This document shows, in pieces, positions 17,253-24,625 of a stretch of DNA of 64,000 bases (position 1 is its first letter; each line of letters opens with the position of its first letter). The position numbers and the translations under genes were made by a program. A model generated the notes under the pieces. The model ran no database searches, was not told where the DNA came from, and saw nothing but the letters and a program-made list of their open reading frames with translations. Where the stretch lies: positions 186,001-250,000 of the forward strand of contig NZ_RHOU01000001.1 of assembly GCF_003946645.1 (NCBI RefSeq), read 5' to 3'. Source of the stretch: Lapidilactobacillus wuchangensis. GTDB lineage: Bacteria; Bacillota; Bacilli; Lactobacillales; Lactobacillaceae.

Positions 17253-20200
17253 TGAGTAAACGGACTGATTTAAATAAAATTCTAGTTATTGGCTCGGGAC
17301 CTTATGTGGTCGGCCAGTCAACTGAGTTTGATTACTTGGGAACTGAAACAGTGGTTACCTTGGCCCAAGCTGGTTACCACGTGATTTTAGTCAATTCAAA
17401 CCCGGCCACTAATATGACCGACCGTTATCCTAATGTGAGTGTCTATTTGGAACCAATCACTTTAAAATTTTTAACCGAAATTATTCGGAAAGAATTACCA
17501 GACGCCATTTTAGCCAATGTTGGTGGGCAAACCACGATTAATTTAGTGCTCCAATTACGTCAATCAGGCTTGTTGGACCAACTGAACATTCAAACGATCG
17601 GTACCGATTTAACTCATCAGAATCCAGCCACGGACGTGGATCAATTTCAAGATTTAATGGCCCAGCTACAATTACCATTACTGAACTCATTATTGATTAA
17701 TGATCAAGGACAAATTCCCCAAGCAATTGAACGATTAGGTTGGCCGATCATGGTCCGGCCAGTGAATTCAATTGGTGGCACTGGTGGTGGCCTAGCCGAG
17801 AATCGGGCCCAACTGGAAAAAGTCTTTAATCAGGCAACAGCGATTTCACCATTTCATCAAGTCGCCTTAAGTCAAAGTGTGCTGGGCGCCAAGGAAATTG
17901 AGTTTGAAGTGCTGCGCGATCACGCCGATCAAGTGGCGGCCATTTTTAATTGCGAACAGTTAAACCAAGTGGGAATTCATTCTGGCGATTCAATTGCCTT
18001 AGCGCCGATCCAAACGCTAACTGATCGTCAGGTCCAATCCTTACGGGAAATGGCGATTAATATTACCCGCCAATTAAACGTGATTGGTTCCTGCAATATT
18101 CAATTTGCCGTGGACACGAAGACCAACCAAGTCTGGATTTTAAAAGCGACTGCACGTCTGGGCCGAACAAGTGCCTTTGCTGCAAAAGCATTAGGCTATC
18201 CGTTAGCCAAAGTGGCCGCCTTATTAGCAGTTGGCCTGCGCTTAGACGAAATCGATCATCCTTATGAACAAGGTAGCACGGCACTAGTGGAGCCAGCTTT
18301 TGATTACTTAGTTTGTAAATTCCCTGGTTGGTCCTTTGACCGGGTTTCCGGTGCTGATCGCACTTTAGGAGCCGAAATGAAAGCTACCGGGGAAGTCATG
18401 GTTTTTGATCGTAATGTGGAAGCCGCCATTTTAAAAGGGGTTCGCTCGTATAATTTACGCATCGACCATCTCTGGAAAGCCGAAATTGCAGCTTTAGATG
18501 ACGATCAATTGACGGCTTATTTAATTCACCCCACTGATGAAGAAATTTTTTGCTTGGCCGAGGCTTTACGGCGTGGCTATTCCGTAACCGACCTCAGTCA
18601 TATTTCTAAAATTGACGCTTTCTTCATTCAAAAAATCAAAAATATTGTTCAGTTGGAGCAGGAGTTGGTTGACCACAAGGCGGAAATTGATGTCTTGAAG
18701 CGGGCCAAATATTATGGCTTCTCAGATTTAGAAATTAGTCGGCTTTGGGAGATTACCACTGACCAACTGCGAATTTTCCGTCAAGAAGCCAAAATTGAAC
18801 CTGGTTTTCAAGAAATCAATAGCATTGCTAGCAATCCTTTAGTCCATTCACAACAATTTTTTATTACCTATGCCACTGAAAATGAAATGACTGCCAGCGA
18901 AAGTAAAGAAAAAGTCCTAGTCATTGGCTCTGGTCCCACCAAAGTTGGCCAGGGTAGTGAGGTTGATTACGAAACTGTCCATGGTTTAGAAGAGTTGCGC
19001 CGGCTTGGTTACGAAACGATTTTGTTAAACAATAATCCCGATGCCTATTCAACTAGTGTGAACTTAGCCGACCACTTGTACTATGCGCCCATCAACGCCG
19101 AGGCGGTCTTGAATATTGCGGCGATCGAGCAGCCGACTTATGTGATTACCCAATTAGGCGGTAAGTCCGCCAGCAAGTTGACGGCCGCTTTAGAACGGGC
19201 CGGTCTAAAAATTCTTGGTGCTTCAGGCGCTGCTTTGAATCAGGTTCATGAACCTGAGAAGATGCAACGACTGTTAGCTGATTTACATCTGTTAGGACCG
19301 CGAATTCGCCAAATTACTGAACCTTTAGCTGATGCGACTAGTCAGGAATGGGCCCGGCAATTACCGTATCCAATTCTGATTCATCCCAATCCAGAACACC
19401 GTTTTTCACCAACCGAGATTCTGAAGAGTGCGGCCGATTTGCAACACTATTTAACGCGATTTAATCGTGACTTGGCCAATTATCCCTTTACGATTCGGGA
19501 ATTTCTCAGTGGTGATAAATATGAAGTCGATGGCATTTATGATGGCGAGCAAGTCTTGATTACTGGTATTATGGAGCATTTGGAGCATTCTAGCCTGCAT
19601 TCTGGGGATGCGATGACGATTAGCCCAGCTCGTAATTTAAGCGATTCAATGTTGAGCCAAATCAAACAAGTCTTTCTGGCAGTTGGCCAGCAATTAGGGA
19701 TGCGCGGTTTTATGAACATTCGATTCCTGGTCAAGGATGATTTGCTGTATGTTTTGGCAATTGATTTAAAAGGGAGCCGTAACTTAGCCTTCATCAATAA
19801 AATGACTAGGGAATCAATCATTGCTCTAGGGGTTAAAGTCCTGATGGGGAGCCGTTTGACTGCTTTAGGTTATCAGAATAACCCCGTGCTGACGACCGCT
19901 AATGTCCATGTGCGCATTCCGGTTTATTCATTTACCAAGATCAATCAACGACAGAAGTTAGCCAAGGCCCAGATGAAAACGACGGGTGAGGCAATTGGTT
20001 CTGATTTAACTTTTGAAAAAGCTTTGTACAAAGCTTTGGAAGCTGCGCGGCAACCATTACCTGCTTATGGCCGCATCCTCTTCTCAGTTGCTTCCCATGA
20101 TTTAAGCCGCGGTTTGGAAATGGCCCAACGCTTTAAGCGGCTGGGTTACCAAATTGTTGCCACTGCCCATACCGCGACGAAATTTCAGCGTTCCGGACTA

Positions 20201-20440
20201 GCGACTGATTTTGTTCATGATATTGGCCAACGCCAGCCGGATATTGCCACAGAAATTAGCCAAGGCAAAATCCAAATGGTGATCAATACCACGGAATGGC
20301 GCGGACCGGTCAGCATGTCCGGTGCACTTTTACGAGAACTATCTGTAATGCATAACGTGCCTCTGATTACGACTCTCGATGAAGCCGAGGCCATTCTGAC
20401 AGTGCTTGAGTCACGAGCATTCGCCATTGAGCCACTATAA
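17252..20440 (+). CDS. carB: Carbamoyl-phosphate synthase large subunit-like, both ATP sites altered
   Basis: The 1062-residue length is normal, with the two duplicated ATP-grasp halves and a C-terminal MGS-like allosteric domain (about residues 930-1060). In the first half the metal-binding EMNPR motif reads KATAR, giving Lys298 and Thr300 where Glu and Asn bind Mg. In the second half EVNPR reads AIDLK, giving Ala836, Asp838 and Lys840. The second-half RPSYVLGG loop is replaced by HPNPEHRF. Gly-rich and structural motifs elsewhere (GSGPYVVGQ, GSGPTKVGQG, GGTGGG) remain. No frameshift is seen. It is likely catalytically impaired or repurposed. The known reaction (ATP, bicarbonate and ammonia to carbamoyl phosphate) should not be assumed. 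Confidence 0.88.
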   Translation: MSKRTDLNKILVIGSGPYVVGQSTEFDYLGTETVVTLAQAGYHVILVNSNPATNMTDRYPNVSVYLEPITLKFLTEIIRKELPDAILANVGGQTTINLVLQLRQSGLLDQLNIQTIGTDLTHQNPATDVDQFQDLMAQLQLPLLNSLLINDQGQIPQAIERLGWPIMVRPVNSIGGTGGGLAENRAQLEKVFNQATAISPFHQVALSQSVLGAKEIEFEVLRDHADQVAAIFNCEQLNQVGIHSGDSIALAPIQTLTDRQVQSLREMAINITRQLNVIGSCNIQFAVDTKTNQVWILKATARLGRTSAFAAKALGYPLAKVAALLAVGLRLDEIDHPYEQGSTALVEPAFDYLVCKFPGWSFDRVSGADRTLGAEMKATGEVMVFDRNVEAAILKGVRSYNLRIDHLWKAEIAALDDDQLTAYLIHPTDEEIFCLAEALRRGYSVTDLSHISKIDAFFIQKIKNIVQLEQELVDHKAEIDVLKRAKYYGFSDLEISRLWEITTDQLRIFRQEAKIEPGFQEINSIASNPLVHSQQFFITYATENEMTASESKEKVLVIGSGPTKVGQGSEVDYETVHGLEELRRLGYETILLNNNPDAYSTSVNLADHLYYAPINAEAVLNIAAIEQPTYVITQLGGKSASKLTAALERAGLKILGASGAALNQVHEPEKMQRLLADLHLLGPRIRQITEPLADATSQEWARQLPYPILIHPNPEHRFSPTEILKSAADLQHYLTRFNRDLANYPFTIREFLSGDKYEVDGIYDGEQVLITGIMEHLEHSSLHSGDAMTISPARNLSDSMLSQIKQVFLAVGQQLGMRGFMNIRFLVKDDLLYVLAIDLKGSRNLAFINKMTRESIIALGVKVLMGSRLTALGYQNNPVLTTANVHVRIPVYSFTKINQRQKLAKAQMKTTGEAIGSDLTFEKALYKALEAARQPLPAYGRILFSVASHDLSRGLEMAQRFKRLGYQIVATAHTATKFQRSGLATDFVHDIGQRQPDIATEISQGKIQMVINTTEWRGPVSMSGALLRELSVMHNVPLITTLDEAEAILTVLESRAFAIEPL

Positions 20441-20600
20441 ATTGGTTGCCAGTAATTAATTTGGCGGTCGTGTGCTTGCCTGATGATAAAAACTTTGCCA
20501 AGCCGTAAATAAAGCTGCTTGCTACTTAGTTTTGGCATGCGTACAAATAATTATTTGAAATTGGCCCAAGTCATTGTCCCGCACGCGCTTCACCTTGTTG
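20441..20600. other. Intergenic segment after carB
   Basis: It contains a 14-base perfect palindrome CAAATAATTATTTG (20544-20557) followed by GAAATTGGCC, similar to the right half of C element 1. It also has GTGTGCTTGCC near 20469 and CCGCACGCG near 20579. It may be a diverged C element. There is no clear terminator for the pyr operon here and no gene. Confidence 0.3.
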
Positions 20601-20630
20601 AATAATGAATTGAGTTATGTTATATTATAG
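20601..20630 (+). promoter_or_regulatory. Promoter of the antisense (antitoxin) RNA
   Basis: TTGAAT (20598-20603) and TATATT (20621-20626) are separated by 17 bases. Transcription from about 20633 would give a short RNA ending at the terminator at 20700. Confidence 0.6.
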
Positions 20631-20632
20631 AT

Positions 20633-20700
20633 ACAAAACGTATCGAACAATTTACATCACCAAAGCCCTCAACTACTGCTATAGTTGAGGGCTTTTTTTT
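20633..20700 (+). ncRNA. Putative type I antitoxin RNA (RNA II-like) with terminator
   Basis: A predicted RNA of about 65-70 nt. It contains CGAACAATTTACATCACC (20644-20661), which is complementary, except for one bulged base, to the ribosome-site/start region of the toxin mRNA (complement of 20831-20847). It then ends in a strong hairpin AAGCCCTCAACTA...TAGTTGAGGGCTT with eight T. A second CGAACAATTT repeat follows at 20701. This matches the par (RNA I/RNA II) arrangement of pAD1: convergent transcripts, shared terminator region and short direct repeats. Exact ends are inferred. Confidence 0.72.
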
Positions 20701-20750
20701 CGAACAATTTTTAGTTAATCGTTAGGGTGAGGCTAAATTGCCTTGTAATT

Positions 20751-20843
20751 TTACTTCTTGTTTCGATTATTTAGCCAATAATTGAATAAGGCCAGGATCA
20801 GACCAACAAGAAGCGGCGCCCAAAACGCAGCGAACAATTTCAT
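20751..20843 (-). CDS. Fst-family type I toxin peptide (30 aa)
   Basis: A 30-residue peptide with one membrane segment. It follows the Fst/Lpt consensus: a short start, AP-LLVGLILALF, then YWL and an Arg/Lys/Asn-rich hydrophilic tail (NNRNKK). Fst-like toxins insert in the membrane and disturb the nucleoid or envelope. The ATG at 20843 follows GGAGGTG. The 5' leader can fold so that CACC-CTGTT pairs with AACGGG-GGTG, hiding the ribosome site as in pAD1 fst. The antitoxin RNA at 20633-20700 lies downstream, converging. It is too short for ordinary gene callers. Identification is by motif and by the surrounding RNA architecture. Confidence 0.82.
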   Translation of the reverse strand: MKLFAAFWAPLLVGLILALFNYWLNNRNKK

Positions 20844-20900
20844 CACCTCCATCCCGTTAAAGCGAATTTGCCAACAGGGTGACAAGGCAACAAGCTTATT
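20844..20900 (-). promoter_or_regulatory. Structured 5' leader of the toxin mRNA
   Basis: On the minus strand, TCACCCTGTT (about 20874-20883) can pair with AACGGG and GGTGA around the ribosome site at 20840-20858. This would block translation until processing, as in Fst systems. An A/T-rich CATAAT box about 20901-20906 could be the -10, but no -35 is convincing. Confidence 0.5.
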
Positions 20901-21046
20901 ATGCCATAAGCAAAATTAATTAGATAGGCCGATTTAAAAATGAATCTGTCCCATCATTTGAATGCACTGATGGACAGTCTCCGAAGTTCACAGTTGTTAA
21001 AAGGTAAAATAAAAGTAGCGGCAGCAATCATTTTTTGAATGGCACC

Positions 21047-21114
21047 AAAAAAGTCTGAATGACAGTCGCTGGTTTTATCCAGAAAACTTGTCAATCAGAC
21101 TTTTAGTTGACGAT
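21047..21114. repeat. D element 2 (two-tier hairpin)
   Basis: AGTCTGAATGACA pairs with TGTCAATCAGACT (one mismatch) around an inner CTGG/CCAG hairpin with loop TTTTAT. It shares the CTGGTTTTATCCAGAAAACT core with D element 1 at 10109, with a different outer stem. It lies beyond the 3' end of the rqcH gene. Confidence 0.7.
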
Positions 21115-21179
21115 AATCTGTTGATTCAATCTCGCAAGGGACTGATTTTATCGTCATTTTAATCATGATTGCAATAACG

Positions 21180-22901
21180 CTACTTTTTGTGGCGTAATTG
21201 CGTGACTAATTCTTGAGTTGGCGTGACATAAATTGTTTGTTGGCCAGTATAAATCACGAAACCAGGTTTAGCACCGTTAGGTTTATGAATGGCTTTAACT
21301 TGAACGTAATCAACTGGCACTTGGCTGGATTGTCGTGCTTTGGAGAAATAAGCTGCTAACATCGCTGCTTCTTTAATTGTTTCGTCAGTTGGTTGATCAC
21401 TTTGAATAATCACGTGGGAGCCAGGCATATTTTTGGTATGCAACCACGTATCGGTTTTCCGCGCTTTTTTCAAGGTTAACTGATCGTTCTGCAAATTATT
21501 CTTCCCAACTAGAATTGAAGTGCCGTCGCTGGCATAGAATTGTTCCGCCGGATTGATTTTAACTCGTAATTTCTTCCGCTTCTGAGTCCGCCGCAAAACG
21601 CCTTGTTGTTCTAGCTCAACGCGAATATCCTCAATATCTTTGGGCTCACCGACTTCAACTTGCGCTTGCACACCAAGTAGGTAATCCAACTCGGCTTGAG
21701 TTTCTTCGATTTGTTCTTGCACCACCGTCAAAGCAGTTTTAGCTTTATTATAACGAGTGAAATACTTTTGAGCGTTTTTCGCAGGTGTTAAATCAGGGGC
21801 CAACTGAATGCTTATTGGTTTTTCATCATCATAGAAGTTGGGTAAGGTAACTTGAGTGCCATGTTCTGGCACTTGATGTAAATAAGTTGTTAAAATTTCA
21901 CCTTTAACCCGATCTTCATCAGCATTATGGGCGCGATCAATCGTCTTAGCTAATTTCTTCAGTTTGTTTTCATTCCGCTTGATCACATTATTCAAACGCT
22001 GCAACATGGCACTAGCCAGTTGATGCTTCCGATCGGACTCCGCTTTAGTTCCGTAGAAGGCGTCCAACATCGCACTGAGACTGGCAAAATCAGAACGCTG
22101 GTCAGTCAAACTTTGATACGGAATTGCGCTAAATTGGAGCTGACCTTTTTCATTTTTACCAATAGTTGGTTGTAAGTGCTCAAAGTCGGCCCAAAAAGTC
22201 GTCACAATTTGCTGCAATTCAGCTACACTTGTGACCCGTTGCAAACGAGTTGCTAATTCCTGAGCAGTATCTTTGCCCAAACCTTGGAATGACTGTTGTA
22301 AAACTGATACGGGCCGATTCTTTAAATCACGTAACTTTAATAGTAGCTGATCCCAGTCAGTTTCAGTCAATTGACTACTGAAAGGTTCCCAACCAGTTTG
22401 GCGTTCAGGCTGAACATACTGGGCCCCGGGCATCAATAATCGATAACGGTTTTGGTCAGGGGAGACGTGTTTGATCAAATCAAGAATCTTATTTGTCGCC
22501 GTATCAACTAAAATGACATTACTGTGGCGACCCATAATTTCAACAATTAATTGCAGATTTTCTTGGTCACCTAATTCATCCCGAGAACGAATTTGCAGCG
22601 TCAGGATTCGATCGTTGGCAACTTGTTCTAAGCTGACTAAACTGGCATTTTCTAAATATTTCCGCAGGGTCATGACAAACGTTGGTGCGGTTTTTGGATT
22701 GGCATAGGGAATTGTCGTAATTTGGGCGCGGGCTAATTGCGGGTTGGCCGAAAGTAGCAGGGGGTAGTTATGGCGATGGCTGCGAATAACTAGAACCACT
22801 TCATGGGGATAAGGTTGTTGCACTTTGACAATCTTGCCGCCTTCTAATTGATTCTTTAATTCGGCAGTCATTGCGTGAAGGAATACACCATCAAATGACA
22901 T
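21180..22901 (-). CDS. rqcH: Rqc2 homologue RqcH (NFACT / fibronectin-binding family)
   Basis: RqcH binds stalled 50S-peptidyl-tRNA complexes and adds C-terminal alanine tails. The protein of about 573 residues has the NFACT-N domain at the N terminus (SFDGVFLHAMTAEL, ENASLVSLEQVANDRI, MGRHSNVILVD). Coiled-coil regions follow (about residues 275-420). A C-terminal NFACT-R domain has DGTSILVGKNNLQNDQLT and TDTWLHTKNMPGSHVII. Older annotations call it fibronectin-binding protein. The start is ATG at 22901, nine bases from AAAGG; the upstream ATG at 22910 is too close. It stands alone and is divergent from a MarR regulator. Confidence 0.92.
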   Translation of the reverse strand: MSFDGVFLHAMTAELKNQLEGGKIVKVQQPYPHEVVLVIRSHRHNYPLLLSANPQLARAQITTIPYANPKTAPTFVMTLRKYLENASLVSLEQVANDRILTLQIRSRDELGDQENLQLIVEIMGRHSNVILVDTATNKILDLIKHVSPDQNRYRLLMPGAQYVQPERQTGWEPFSSQLTETDWDQLLLKLRDLKNRPVSVLQQSFQGLGKDTAQELATRLQRVTSVAELQQIVTTFWADFEHLQPTIGKNEKGQLQFSAIPYQSLTDQRSDFASLSAMLDAFYGTKAESDRKHQLASAMLQRLNNVIKRNENKLKKLAKTIDRAHNADEDRVKGEILTTYLHQVPEHGTQVTLPNFYDDEKPISIQLAPDLTPAKNAQKYFTRYNKAKTALTVVQEQIEETQAELDYLLGVQAQVEVGEPKDIEDIRVELEQQGVLRRTQKRKKLRVKINPAEQFYASDGTSILVGKNNLQNDQLTLKKARKTDTWLHTKNMPGSHVIIQSDQPTDETIKEAAMLAAYFSKARQSSQVPVDYVQVKAIHKPNGAKPGFVIYTGQQTIYVTPTQELVTQLRHKK

Positions 22902-23063
22902 CGAAATCATCCTTTCTTAAATAACTAGGCTGATATTTATTTTCTTAAAATAAGTAAAAACTAAGTTATTGGCTATCATTGTAAGTTACATCAAAACTAT
23001 TGTATAATACATGTAATGCGATAAACGCTGATTAAACAAGGCTTTAGAAAAGTGAGGTCGTTT

Positions 23064-23498
23064 ATGCTAAATTTTACCGAAGTCACCTTAGAATTTATTA
23101 AACAGTTACGCTTAATTGAACAGCAACTAAGTTTACAGAACCAACTGCCAATTTCGCAAATGCGTTTGCTTCTAAAAATGGATCAAGAATTTGTAAATTT
23201 ACGTTTTCTCAATCAAGAATTAGCTTTAGATCCTTCAACGTTAAGTCGACAATTGGCAGGTTTAACGAAAAAAGGGTACACCCAAACTGCCACCAAAGCT
23301 GATAAGCGCCAACGTGATTATGCTTTGACTGCAGCGGGTTGGGCCAAACATCAGGAGCTGATCCAGCAATTAGCTAAATTGGAGCAAGAACTAGTGGCTA
23401 ACTGGGCGCCTGAAGAGGTGCAGTTACTGACCACCCTGTTAAATCGATTAACCAAGAGTACTCATCGTTTAGATTTAAGCGCAGAAAATCCGCTTTAA
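23064..23498 (+). CDS. MarR-family transcriptional regulator
   Basis: A winged-helix regulator of about 144 residues. The recognition region is LALDPSTLSRQLAGLTKKGY, followed by the wing with KADKRQRDYALTAAG. That is the usual MarR pattern in which a conserved Asp-Arg in the wing contacts DNA. ATG at 23064 has AGTGAGG upstream. The GTG at 23052 would start inside that ribosome site. It precedes a DegV-family gene by about 107 bp. FabT, the MarR regulator of fatty-acid synthesis, is a possible relative, but nothing here proves it. A TATAAT box at 23003-23008 may be its -10. Confidence 0.85.
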   Translation: MLNFTEVTLEFIKQLRLIEQQLSLQNQLPISQMRLLLKMDQEFVNLRFLNQELALDPSTLSRQLAGLTKKGYTQTATKADKRQRDYALTAAGWAKHQELIQQLAKLEQELVANWAPEEVQLLTTLLNRLTKSTHRLDLSAENPL

Positions 23499-23605
23499 AC
23501 CGAAGCAATACAATAGTCTAGCGTGTTTATTTTAACATAAATACAGCCTTGATTCGACTACTAACAATAAGTTAGTTCCGGAATAACTACGGGGAGGGAT
23601 TCATC

Positions 23606-24475
23606 TTGAAAATTGCCATTGTTACCGACAGTACAGCTTATTTAACGCCAGCAGAAGCTAAGCAAAATCAGATCACAATCGTTCCCATGCCAGTGATTAT
23701 GGCCGACCAAGTTTATCAAGAGGGCGTCAACCTAAGCACCACGGAATTCTATCAACGTCTACGCACTGAACCTAGCTTGCCGAGCACTTCGCAGCCACCA
23801 ATCGGTGAACTGTTACGTTTATATGAGAATTTAGGCAATGATGGTTATGATATTGTCTTATCAATTCATTTGGCCAGTACGTTATCTGGCCTTTATGGCA
23901 CTTTGAAATCGGCTGCCAGTCAAATTAAGAATACCAAAGTCATTCCCTATGACTCTGGTATTACGGTTAAACTAATGGGTTACTTGGCGATTTATGCTGC
24001 TAGGTTAGTCAGCGCCGGTGTTGACATTGATGAGGTGTTGTCACGTCTGGATCAACTAAAACAACAAATCAATGAAGTTTTTATTGTCAATGATTTAAAG
24101 AATCTTGTCCGCGGTGGTCGCTTATCTAATACTTCTGCAGTAATTGGCTCCATGCTCAAAGTCAAGCCACTGCTGACCTTTGATGAACATACCAATCAAA
24201 TTATCCTGTTTGAAAAAATTCGTTCACTAAAGCGAGCCTATCATCGCGCCGAAGAAATTTTTGAGGCTGATCTGGATAAAAGTACTCAGCCGTTACGCTT
24301 AATTATTATTCATGCCAATGATGAAGCAGCTGCCTTGGCCTGGCAACAAACTATTTTAGCTAAACATCCTGATTTAACCACCGAAATTTCTTATTTTGGG
24401 CCAGTCATTGGTACTCATCTTGGTGAGCGAGCAATTGCCTTGGCCTGGTTGCCTGATGTTTATCAAATAAGTTGA
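23606..24475 (+). CDS. DegV family fatty-acid-binding protein (second copy)
   Basis: A 289-residue FakB-type fatty-acid carrier. Features are IAIVTDSTAYL, TSQPPIGELL, HLASTLSGLYG and the GGRLSNTSAV loop near residue 172. It ends in FGPVIGTHLGERAIALAW. It is clearly related to, but distinct from, the product at 8285. The start is TTG at 23606 after GGGGAGGG. A MarR regulator lies upstream and oleate hydratase downstream, so this small region may concern exogenous fatty acids. That grouping is inference. Confidence 0.88.
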   Translation: MKIAIVTDSTAYLTPAEAKQNQITIVPMPVIMADQVYQEGVNLSTTEFYQRLRTEPSLPSTSQPPIGELLRLYENLGNDGYDIVLSIHLASTLSGLYGTLKSAASQIKNTKVIPYDSGITVKLMGYLAIYAARLVSAGVDIDEVLSRLDQLKQQINEVFIVNDLKNLVRGGRLSNTSAVIGSMLKVKPLLTFDEHTNQIILFEKIRSLKRAYHRAEEIFEADLDKSTQPLRLIIIHANDEAAALAWQQTILAKHPDLTTEISYFGPVIGTHLGERAIALAWLPDVYQIS

Positions 24476-24507
24476 ATTAGCAGTAAAGAAAACGCTATTA
24501 TTTTTTT

Positions 24508-24538
24508 GACACTTTATGATAAGTGTCTTTTTTTTTTA
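24508..24538 (+). terminator. Terminator of the second degV
   Basis: GACACTT and AAGTGTC form a short stem around ATGAT, followed by nine or ten T. Confidence 0.85.
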
Positions 24539-24558
24539 CAATGAAAAGTGTTTGACTA

Positions 24559-24586
24559 TTGGTATTATTAGCTAGGTGTTTATAAT
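24559..24586 (+). promoter_or_regulatory. Promoter of oleate hydratase
   Basis: A -35 TTGGTA (24559-24564) and a perfect -10 TATAAT (24581-24586) are 16 bases apart, followed 40 bases later by the gene start. Confidence 0.65.
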
Positions 24587-24625
24587 GAGGGTTGTACAAG
24601 GTATTAGATAAGGAGTGATTCGGAT

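Noticed and set aside
20751-20852. Toxin start at the upstream ATG (20852)
   Set aside because: That ATG overlaps the GGAGG site itself and has no ribosome site upstream; the start at 20843 fits the Fst family better.
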